Assembly (NCBI GenBank): GCA_003554345.1
Contig: PWGE01000123.1
Coordinates: forward strand, 1 to 15,300
From: T1SED10-198M sp003554345 [NCBI: Candidatus Sumerlaeota bacterium]
GTDB lineage: Bacteria > Sumerlaeota > T1SED10-198M
Length of the DNA: 15,300 nt
Direction: 5' to 3'
The number at the start of each line of letters is the position of its first letter. Positions within the stretch are counted from its first letter, which is position 1. This document shows positions 7,011-14,456 of the stretch, one piece after another. The position numbers were made by a program, and so were the translations under genes. The notes under the pieces are model-generated. The model did no database searches. It was not told the DNA's origin and was given only the letters and a program-made list of their open reading frames with translations.

Positions 7011-8477
7011 ATGGTATCCGATGAACAGATAAAAGATATAAATCGTTTAATAGACCCATCCCTCTTACTTCAGAAAATAGATTTTCACTATGATAAAATC
7101 CAGGAAGATGAATACGGTATACTGGGATACTGTCCTCTGCATGGAGATCATATTATAAAAACACTGGCGATAGATAAAAAGAAAAAAACCTTTCGCTGCC
7201 GCTATACTTTATGTCCCGGCTTTCATGGGGGGAGCATGATAGATTTCTGGGCAGTTTACAAAGATATAAGCAGAGAAAAAGCCGCCCATGAACTGGTACA
7301 GCTTTTTCAGTTACCGGTGGCACTCCCTTCCCGGAAAAAACAGCTGAAAAAAGTAATCATCCAGGCAGAAAAAGCCCTGGAAAATAATGAATTACATATT
7401 GCGAGGGAACATATTAAAAAAGCTCTGGAATATGATCCGGAAAATGCCCGTGCTCACAAAATCAAAGCAATGATTGACTACGAGGAAAATGCCACGACAA
7501 AATTTTACAGTCAGCTGGCAAAGATAAAAGAAATTTCTGAGGACAAGAAAGAATCCACTCAGATACTGGATCTCCTTTCACAAATAAGCGAGGGAAAAGA
7601 ACCCTCCATAAAAACAACCCATAAAAAACTGGAAATCCTCGAATCAATCGGGAACCAGGAACACGTCCTTTCGGAACTTTTCTCCCTGGCTTCTCTCTAT
7701 CACTCTAACAATTTTCTGGACAAAGCCCTGGTACTGTATAATACTATTATAAAATATGACCCCACCAACCTGGAAGCCAAGGACGCTATTGCACAACTCT
7801 TGCCGGAAGCTGAAAATCAACAGGCCGCTGTGGACCTTTTTCTCAAACTTTATGAAAGTCATATGAATTCTAATAATATTGAAGCCGCTCTGCAGGATCT
7901 TCAGGAAGTTCTCTCCCTCCAACCCACAAACGGAATGGCTTATGAAGAACTTTCAAACCTTTACGTTTCCCTGGGAAACTCAAAAAAAGCCTGCCAGATA
8001 CGCCTGGATTACGCTCAGATTCTTTATGAACAAAACAACATTGCCGATGCTTTAACATATGCTGCTGATTCCCTTAAGTTAGACCCCGATAATGAAGAAG
8101 TCTACCTTTTTCTGGCTAAGCTCTACCTGGAAAATAATCTCAGCTCCGCCAAAGCCAACCATTATTATCTTATGGCTGGCAAGATTTTTATGAAAAAGAA
8201 TAATTATAGCAGGGCCCTTAAGTACCTTGAAAAACTCTCTCCTGATGCAAAAGAAAACACATCATCTCTGAAAGCCCTGATAAAAGCCTACATTCACTTG
8301 AAGAAAGAAGATTATGCGGTATTTTATTCTCTCAAACTGGTGGATAGATCCGTAGCTGAGAATAAACTTGAAAAAGCAGATGTGATACTTCGTAATATTG
8401 TTTCTATTTTTCCTGATAATAATATATTAAAAGAGAAGTATTTTGAATTCAAAAAAATGTATCGCTCCGACTCTTAA
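7011..8477 (+). CDS. CHC2-type zinc-finger and TPR-repeat protein, function unknown
   Basis: A 488-residue protein with an unusual build. Residues about 36-100 resemble the zinc-binding domain of DnaG primase: Cys41 and His44 in CPLHGDH, then Cys63 and Cys68 followed by GFHGGSMIDFWAVY (70-83) and a helix like the one that closes the primase domain (REKAAHELVQLF, 88-99). The second cysteine pair is Cys-x4-Cys, not the usual Cys-x2-Cys. No TOPRIM or primase core follows. From about 112 to the end are some seven TPR-like helical pairs with typical positions such as ALEYDPENARAH and SLKLDPDNEEVY. No signal peptide or membrane segment is present, so it is cytoplasmic and probably binds partner proteins and perhaps nucleic acid. 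The start ATG follows the ribF stop by two bases with only a poor ribosome site (AAAAGAAA). The 3' end overlaps the C25 gene by 35 bases. The domain match is by eye; the role is not known. Confidence 0.8.
   Translation: MVSDEQIKDINRLIDPSLLLQKIDFHYDKIQEDEYGILGYCPLHGDHIIKTLAIDKKKKTFRCRYTLCPGFHGGSMIDFWAVYKDISREKAAHELVQLFQLPVALPSRKKQLKKVIIQAEKALENNELHIAREHIKKALEYDPENARAHKIKAMIDYEENATTKFYSQLAKIKEISEDKKESTQILDLLSQISEGKEPSIKTTHKKLEILESIGNQEHVLSELFSLASLYHSNNFLDKALVLYNTIIKYDPTNLEAKDAIAQLLPEAENQQAAVDLFLKLYESHMNSNNIEAALQDLQEVLSLQPTNGMAYEELSNLYVSLGNSKKACQIRLDYAQILYEQNNIADALTYAADSLKLDPDNEEVYLFLAKLYLENNLSSAKANHYYLMAGKIFMKKNNYSRALKYLEKLSPDAKENTSSLKALIKAYIHLKKEDYAVFYSLKLVDRSVAENKLEKADVILRNIVSIFPDNNILKEKYFEFKKMYRSDS
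8443..8477 (+). other. Gene overlap with an A7 run (TPR gene end / C25 gene start)
   Basis: The C25 frame starts at TTG 8443 inside the last 12 codons of the TPR gene. The overlap contains seven A residues (8451-8457). Loss of one A there would join the two frames into one long protein, so it matters whether this length is real. Confidence 0.6.
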
Positions 8478-11400
8478 GCAGCTCTTATTTCTTATTATTT
8501 TCCTGTATTCAAGCTCTTTCTTCGCTTTTTCCTCAACTGGCTGGTATGACTACTTTTATTCACTTGACGATTTAGACACCAGAGTTTCCCGGTCCGAACA
8601 AAAGTATACCATTGAGCTTTCGCTTCCCGATTGCATCTCTGAGGCTTACTTTGACCGTTTCCCTGTTTTTCTCCTCATTCCGGGAGAATTTCACAGCCCG
8701 GAAATCGAAATACAAAATATTAAGGGCCACTGGCTGTACTCAAAAAACTTTCTTTATGAAAACTTTCAATATACACAGGGAGAGCCCTTTGAAAAAGATC
8801 ATTTAAATGACTATTCCTGGGAAAGAGTTCTCAACCGCCTGGTGAACGACTCAGAGCCCCTTAATATCCGGGGATACTCTGTAATAAGGTTAGACTTGCG
8901 TCCTCACATGATTACCGAACCCCCTTATCATATTTATGCTCATGATATTACCTTTCAACTCCATTTTGAGAAAGATGAAAAAAGGGTTACCGGCCTTTCC
9001 GGTACAAATATATCTCCTTCTGTAGAGAATTCCTTCTTAAAACAGGCTGTTATTAATCCTGAAGAAGTCGACACGTACCAGAGAAGCCTGCCTGTTGACC
9101 AACCACCCTCTATGAAAAAAGGGCTGCCAGATGATACTTCCTGGGCCTTACGTCTTTCCCACGAAACAGAAGGTTTTCATTTTTTCTGGGGTAAAGATAT
9201 TCTTCAGTATGCTCCACCGTCTTCTTCCCTGGATCATTTCACTTTTCATCATCATAACAAAGATATTCCCTGGACAGTTTATCCTGAAACTGACCATATT
9301 CACCAGGAATCCCTGGTTATATTGTATATACCACCTGAAATCACCTCTCCGCTTTATCTCAGCTATTCCCGGAATTTTTCTGAAGAGAATTTTCACTCCC
9401 CAACCGAAAACATGCCTTTTGATATAGTTCCCACCCGAAGAAAACATACCTTATCTTTTGGTCCCCGGTTAAATTATGACCCCCAAAATGGCACACCATA
9501 CTGGAAGGAAGGGCTTCGGCGTAATCATGATCCTTTTTTTCTCAAAGGAGTGGATGCCTCCACCTCTCAGGCTGAAATAACAGCCTCTCTTTCAGCATCC
9601 CGGACTGTCCAGAACTGGGAAGAGATACAGGAAGATTCTTCTGCACGGATCGAGATAAATGAGCAAAAGTCTGAAGAATATGAGATTTCCTTCGACACGA
9701 ACAGAGAGGATATTTCTGTCACCTTTCCCACGGACTCCTCTCTTCAGGAAGGCCTGAATATCCTGTCTTTCCAGCTTCAGCTCGATGCCGATCCCCGGAA
9801 CGCTGATATATATTTAAAAGATCTCACAATAGAAGGTTCTTTTCAGTCATTTTCGTTATATGAGATAGACCGGCCTCGATCCGTACCCGATGATTTAATC
9901 GTATTAAATGAAAACAGGTGGCATGTGGGTTCAAAGGTATACCAGACCCTTTATCAAAACACTTTTCATGACAGCTGGCTGGGAAATGATTTTGCCGGCA
10001 CCTTGTATTACTCTCTTTCTTCACAAAAAGAGGAGCAATCCAGGTTGAGGAGCGGCATATGGACAGCACAACGAAAATTCCAGAATTTTAATTCCGGATT
10101 GAATTTTTTGTTTTTGAATCAGTATTCTCCTGAAAAGGAATTATTTCGATTATTCCCGGATGGAAAAAGTGCCCCGGCACAGGATGAAATATTCCGGACC
10201 ATGCAACCTTTTCTGGATAAACATTCTCATCTCATGATTGTTTCACACAATCTGTCAGAAATACATCTCGGTCCCAGGGGACAGGAATTTTTTCGAAAAC
10301 TACAACTCCCTTTCCCTGAAAAAGAAAAAGAGCACTATCTGGCCGTTGTCAATCTCGACGAAGACCGCAGGGCAACTTTATTACCTGATAAAAAAGAATC
10401 TGTCTATAAGTTCTCTTCCTTTCCGCAACAAGCACCTCTTATATGCTCACCAGCCTCTTTAAAAGGTGCTTTTGCCAGCTCAGTCAACAGCGTCCAGATA
10501 GAACCAGTTCATTTTACCAGCAACGATTTTCTGACTCAACCTTATGAAAAAATCCTGGTCTTAACGCCACGTTATTTTCAATCCTCCCTGGTAAAGGAGC
10601 TGAAATCTCTGAATATAAATGACGATGTCAGCATCTTGCCGATAGAATCTATTTTCGATTACTTCAATCACGGCGTTAAATGTCCGAAAGCCCTGAGAAA
10701 CTTTCTGACCCATCTTGCTTTCTCATCTGATTCCCCACCTCTTCATGTTGTCCTTCTGGGAAATGCCAATCTGGATCCCGAGGGATATTTTCAAGTTCCC
10801 AACTGGATTCCCGTCTATCCTCATATAACAGGTAACAGGACAAGCGGTGAAGAGTTAACGTTCGGCATGCCGGATTCTTCAAGTTTTTTTTACACCATAT
10901 TTCGTTTGCCGGTTAGTACTCGTGAGGAATTAGAGATATTTTTCGAAAAATACCGGCAATATATCCAGATGGATTTTCAGCCTCATCAACAGCGATTGGT
11001 ATTTGGTATTGATGATTTTTTCGAGTCTTACGCCCGGGATAAGTCACCAGCACAGACCCCCGACTATTTCATTGATCCAGTATTTATAAAAGACTATCCT
11101 CAGAGGATTAATCCTTTTTTTGGGCCGGACACCACGCGGACTAATACGCGGGCTGACAGTCGTTTTATTGACGAGATAAACCGGGGCGCTCCTCTGATTT
11201 ACTATACCGGTCATGGTGGACCAATACTCCTTGCCCATGAAAGACTCATGCTGGCATTACGGCGTTCTGACAGTCATATGCCCTATCTTAACAACGCTCC
11301 TTTTTATCCCTTTTTTGTCACCTATACCTGTTACACCGGTAAACATTTTCTTAATAAACCGCCACACGACATTTCCTTCGGAGAAGCCCTGCTGCTCACA

Positions 11401-13116
11401 CCGGGCAAGGGAACAATAGCCTCATATATGCCCATCACGGCAGGAGTTCCCAGGGAACAAGCACATATTGCACGTATTTTTAATTACGGAATATTTCAAG
11501 AACAACATACAAACCTGGGAAACCTTCATTGGATGCTGGTAAATTATTATCCCCTGATAAAAGGAGATGGAAAGCTTATACGGGAACATAGTTTTTATGG
11601 TTTTCCCACTCTTGACCTTGACATTGAGCCTGCTTCCACGTCAGAACTGGACCCTCGCATTAAAATCGATAAAGAACAACAGCAATGGAAAATATTTTTC
11701 GAGGAACCCAAAGATATTTTATCAGTGTACTCTCATCCTTTAAAAGAAATATCCTGGAGCCAACAGGATGAAAAGACCATCCAGGGTAAATATGACGACT
11801 CTTTTCTGTCCATATTTCCCCTGCAATTAAAAACAACCGACAACCAGTACTTTTATATTGACCCCGACCCGCCACAAGCCTTTTTTCAATTTCATAAGGA
11901 AGACGAAATTCTCAAAAATATTCTTTATGAAGGAGGCAAGTACTATTTGAAATTTAAAGTAAAAAATCTGCGCCTCCATCATCGATTGCTGGGTAAAAGA
12001 GGAAAGGTTCAGTTCCACGACGAGGAAGGAAACCTGAAGTATTCCCGACGTACTCGGCTACGGCAAGATGGGACTCATAGGATAAACCTTACATCTTTCC
12101 TGGAACAAAATGAATCTCAAAAAATATATGTTTCCCTTAATTTCAGTGGTTTTGAGGAATATGATGCTGTATTGACCCTTTATCCTCCTGTGGCAACTGA
12201 TAGTCAGCTTATCCCAATGGAATGGAACGTATTTACTTTGAAAGATGAGATCGACGAAAGTAAGGGATTTATTCGACTCAATGCCTGGAACTGGGAGAAA
12301 TCCCCTTTTGAAATGGAACTGGAATATCCACACGAAAGCAAAATACAGACCGCCCCGCTACGAATATTCCAGACGCAATTTACACTTAAAAACACCTTTG
12401 ACAGGGAAAAATTACCCCAAAATGGTTCTCATATAATAAGAAAAAACCTTTTTCTGGACAGCCTGGATATTGAGAAAGTTTCCCGTTATCCTACCCGGGT
12501 AATCAACGGAGATACCATGTATTTTCGGTACTGCTTTTATAATCCAACCGATTATCACTTCAGGAATGTTACCGCATTTATGGAGTATCTGGAGACAGAA
12601 GATGAAGAAGGCCGGTGGCGCAGGGATAGACGTGTAGGGCCAGATTTAACCCTTAACATTCCACCACGTTCAGAAAAAGAAGTGGTCATCCCCACTCATA
12701 TCGCCCAGGCAGTAGGTAATATCAATATGCGACTGGCTCTGCGGTATGGACCACTCACTCACACCGAAAAAAAGTATCACGAGGTTGAAATACTCTCTTT
12801 TCCCAATCTTTCTGTGGAGAAAGAAGATTTCAGCTTTCATTATGAACATGATAAAGAAAGACTGATTATAAAGGGAAAATTACTTTCTGATACTGCTCTG
12901 GAACAGGAGGAGGTCGCCGTTCATATTGAAGCAAACAACCATTTATTTGTCCATAGGGTGCCCTTCAAAGGAACCGAACAGGAGTATCATTTTTCAATCC
13001 CTCTTCCCCCTGCCAACTATACTATTCAGATAATGTTCAATCCTCAATTACGCATCCCCGAAAGAAGCCGGGCAGATAATTCTGTCCGTTATGATTTTAA
13101 ATACCAGGCTGAATAG
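8443..13116 (+). CDS. Large exported C25 (gingipain-type) cysteine peptidase
   Basis: A 1557-residue secreted or envelope protease of peptidase family C25 (gingipains, PorU). The N terminus is a signal peptide: Lys4, Lys5 and Lys12, then LLFLIIFLYSSSFFAF, with likely cleavage near residue 30. A beta-rich N-terminal region includes a stretch at about 232-330 typical of C25 precursors. The catalytic domain spans about 702-1070: EKILVLTPRYF (702-712), LLGNANLD (771-778), His924 in YTGHGG and Cys963 in YTCYTG, followed by SFGEALLL and GKGTIASYMPI. His-Cys spacing is 39; in the gingipain RgpB it is 33. Both dyad residues are present, so it should be active. The rest (about 1085-1557) looks like several Ig-like beta domains; the last resembles CARDB modules (NSVRYDF near the end). 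I see no clear type IX C-terminal signal. Start: TTG 8443 with AAGAG upstream gives a complete signal peptide; the nearby ATG 8457 is in the other frame. Confidence 0.88.
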   Translation: MNSKKCIAPTLKQLLFLIIFLYSSSFFAFSSTGWYDYFYSLDDLDTRVSRSEQKYTIELSLPDCISEAYFDRFPVFLLIPGEFHSPEIEIQNIKGHWLYSKNFLYENFQYTQGEPFEKDHLNDYSWERVLNRLVNDSEPLNIRGYSVIRLDLRPHMITEPPYHIYAHDITFQLHFEKDEKRVTGLSGTNISPSVENSFLKQAVINPEEVDTYQRSLPVDQPPSMKKGLPDDTSWALRLSHETEGFHFFWGKDILQYAPPSSSLDHFTFHHHNKDIPWTVYPETDHIHQESLVILYIPPEITSPLYLSYSRNFSEENFHSPTENMPFDIVPTRRKHTLSFGPRLNYDPQNGTPYWKEGLRRNHDPFFLKGVDASTSQAEITASLSASRTVQNWEEIQEDSSARIEINEQKSEEYEISFDTNREDISVTFPTDSSLQEGLNILSFQLQLDADPRNADIYLKDLTIEGSFQSFSLYEIDRPRSVPDDLIVLNENRWHVGSKVYQTLYQNTFHDSWLGNDFAGTLYYSLSSQKEEQSRLRSGIWTAQRKFQNFNSGLNFLFLNQYSPEKELFRLFPDGKSAPAQDEIFRTMQPFLDKHSHLMIVSHNLSEIHLGPRGQEFFRKLQLPFPEKEKEHYLAVVNLDEDRRATLLPDKKESVYKFSSFPQQAPLICSPASLKGAFASSVNSVQIEPVHFTSNDFLTQPYEKILVLTPRYFQSSLVKELKSLNINDDVSILPIESIFDYFNHGVKCPKALRNFLTHLAFSSDSPPLHVVLLGNANLDPEGYFQVPNWIPVYPHITGNRTSGEELTFGMPDSSSFFYTIFRLPVSTREELEIFFEKYRQYIQMDFQPHQQRLVFGIDDFFESYARDKSPAQTPDYFIDPVFIKDYPQRINPFFGPDTTRTNTRADSRFIDEINRGAPLIYYTGHGGPILLAHERLMLALRRSDSHMPYLNNAPFYPFFVTYTCYTGKHFLNKPPHDISFGEALLLTPGKGTIASYMPITAGVPREQAHIARIFNYGIFQEQHTNLGNLHWMLVNYYPLIKGDGKLIREHSFYGFPTLDLDIEPASTSELDPRIKIDKEQQQWKIFFEEPKDILSVYSHPLKEISWSQQDEKTIQGKYDDSFLSIFPLQLKTTDNQYFYIDPDPPQAFFQFHKEDEILKNILYEGGKYYLKFKVKNLRLHHRLLGKRGKVQFHDEEGNLKYSRRTRLRQDGTHRINLTSFLEQNESQKIYVSLNFSGFEEYDAVLTLYPPVATDSQLIPMEWNVFTLKDEIDESKGFIRLNAWNWEKSPFEMELEYPHESKIQTAPLRIFQTQFTLKNTFDREKLPQNGSHIIRKNLFLDSLDIEKVSRYPTRVINGDTMYFRYCFYNPTDYHFRNVTAFMEYLETEDEEGRWRRDRRVGPDLTLNIPPRSEKEVVIPTHIAQAVGNINMRLALRYGPLTHTEKKYHEVEILSFPNLSVEKEDFSFHYEHDKERLIIKGKLLSDTALEQEEVAVHIEANNHLFVHRVPFKGTEQEYHFSIPLPPANYTIQIMFNPQLRIPERSRADNSVRYDFKYQAE

Positions 13117-13127
13117 GCATATATTGA

Positions 13128-13148
13128 CTCTGCAGAAAAACTTCAGAG
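13128..13148. terminator. Small hairpin between convergent genes, possible weak terminator
   Basis: CTCTG (13128-13132) pairs with CAGAG (13144-13148); after a C-T mismatch AG pairs with CT around a loop of five A. It lies at the meeting point of the C25 gene and recO and includes the recO stop codon. No T-tract follows on either strand, so intrinsic termination is doubtful. Confidence 0.3.
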
Positions 13149-13793
13149 ATAGTTATAGCTTTTCAGGGGCGTGTCAAAAAGATATTCCCAGGCTGTTCTT
13201 GTCTTTAAGAGAAGAAGTCTGGCAGATTCCTCATTTAAAGAAGGAGGGTACTGTTTATATATGATAATTGCTCTTAGATATCGACATTCCTGCACGGTAA
13301 ATTCTGGTAATTTTTCAAATGTCCTGCAAATACTTTCCCGGTCGAAGCCCAATTCAGATACAAGAAAAACAGAAAAACGAAGGACCAGCAAAGTTTTGGC
13401 CACAGGGGAATAATGCTGACTGAGGTTTCTACACAAAGCAAGAAAACCCCAGTATACACGTGGCGAAATATCATCCGGCACCAGTATTTCCTGCTGAAGA
13501 CCTAATATAAACAATCCCATCTTGTATACATGCCATTGATACGTTAAAGCACTAAAAGAATATTCCCCCCCAACTTCCTGAGGATAATACAGCCCCTCTC
13601 TACCTCGTGCAGACACCAAAAAAAATATAAAGGGCTGGCGAAGTAAAGAAAGCGATGAATATTTTTTTCTGCTATGAGAGGCAAACAACTTTACTCTGCC
13701 ATAGTTCCTGGTAAAGAATGATACATAACAGCTATCTGATTTTTTTAGCCCGGGAGCAAGCAACAGATACCCGTGAAAAGTAACCGTGTTCAA
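13143..13793 (-). CDS. recO: Probable DNA repair protein RecO
   Basis: RecO works with RecR (and RecF) to load RecA onto SSB-coated single-stranded DNA during gap repair. The protein is 216 residues, slightly shorter than the usual 240. The N-terminal part (about 1-80) fits the RecO OB fold: a first strand VTFHGYLLL, then SCYVSFFTRNYGRVKLFA with the typical T-x-x-x-G-R turn, and SRKKYSSLSLL. The helical C-terminal part has a VLRFSVFLVSELGFD stretch (about 138-152), as in other RecO proteins. The Cys-x2-Cys zinc site of many RecO proteins is missing; only isolated cysteines remain, as in proteobacterial RecO. The start is TTG at 13793, overlapping the tmk stop as TTGA and preceded by GAGGAG with 8 bases between. 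RecO is poorly conserved, so the call rests on the N-terminal pattern and size. An OB-fold protein of other function is the alternative. Confidence 0.7.
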   Translation of the reverse strand: MNTVTFHGYLLLAPGLKKSDSCYVSFFTRNYGRVKLFASHSRKKYSSLSLLRQPFIFFLVSARGREGLYYPQEVGGEYSFSALTYQWHVYKMGLFILGLQQEILVPDDISPRVYWGFLALCRNLSQHYSPVAKTLLVLRFSVFLVSELGFDRESICRTFEKLPEFTVQECRYLRAIIIYKQYPPSLNEESARLLLLKTRTAWEYLFDTPLKSYNYL

Positions 13794-14455
13794 AGTGGCG
13801 GCTCCTCTTTATTCCTGAAAAACTCGTCCAGCACTTTCTGAATATCATGAAACAGGTTCTCCGCCCCTTTCCGAAAGGGTACCAGTTTTACCCGATGCTT
13901 TTCCCGGGAAGCAATAGCCTGATATCCCTTACGAACAGTTCTATAAAAATCCAGACTTTCCTGTTCCATACGATCCCCTTTTCCTTTCACATTATGCTTC
14001 TTTTTTGTGGTATGGGCTTGCGAAATACCCTGACGTGGTTCAATGTCTATAATAATTGTAAGATCCGGATGCAGACCGTAGGTGGCAAAATCATTGGCAT
14101 TCTTTATGAAATCTCTATCCAGCCCACGGGCATATCCCTGGTAAGCAATAGTCGCATCATAATATCTCGAACATATAACATCCATACCTCTATTCAGTGC
14201 AGGAATGATAAGGCGTGAAGTATGTTGCGCCCGGCTGGCTAAATACAAAAAGAGTTCTGTTCTTACATCCATATCCGAACATTGTGGATCAAGCAATAAG
14301 TCCCTGATCCTATCAGCAATAGAGGTGCCTCCGGGTTCCAGAGAAACAATGACCTTGCGTCCTCTTTCTTTCAAATACCTGGTTATCAAGTCCATCTGAG
14401 TGCTTTTTCCGCTTCCATCAAGGCCTTCCACAGTAATAAAATACCCTTTTTTCAT
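13790..14455 (-). CDS. tmk: Thymidylate kinase
   Basis: Phosphorylates dTMP to dTDP with ATP, an essential step to dTTP. The protein is 221 residues, a normal length. Motifs: P-loop GLDGSGKST (11-19), EPGGT (40-44), the RAQH helix (75-78), SRYYDATIAYQG (96-107), and the LID with DRMEQESLDFY (161-171) and RKGYQAIA. Two oddities: the usual Asp of the DR(Y/H/F) motif is Ser96, and the LID is about seven residues longer than in E. coli and lysine-rich (KKKHNVKGKG, 151-160). The start ATG 14455 is chosen because the conserved region begins there (MKKGYFITVEG) and GGAG lies 8 bases upstream; an in-frame start at 14545 would add 30 unrelated residues overlapping ispE. It sits one base after the ispE stop and overlaps recO, so the three are one operon. 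Confidence 0.95.
   Translation of the reverse strand: MKKGYFITVEGLDGSGKSTQMDLITRYLKERGRKVIVSLEPGGTSIADRIRDLLLDPQCSDMDVRTELFLYLASRAQHTSRLIIPALNRGMDVICSRYYDATIAYQGYARGLDRDFIKNANDFATYGLHPDLTIIIDIEPRQGISQAHTTKKKHNVKGKGDRMEQESLDFYRTVRKGYQAIASREKHRVKLVPFRKGAENLFHDIQKVLDEFFRNKEEPPL
13802..13807 (-). promoter_or_regulatory. Ribosome binding site for recO at a TTG start
   Basis: GAGGAG on the minus strand lies 8 bases before TTG 13793, inside the end of tmk. Its quality and spacing support the rare TTG start. Confidence 0.65.
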
Positions 14456-14456
14456 T

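Noticed and set aside
7011-8477. DnaG primase or a primase fragment
   Set aside because: Only the zinc-finger part is similar. The TOPRIM and RNA polymerase core are absent, and TPR repeats follow directly.
13847-14218. 123-residue open frame on the plus strand opposite tmk
   Set aside because: It is antisense to a clear thymidylate kinase, and its sequence reads as a frame shadow with no recognisable domain.
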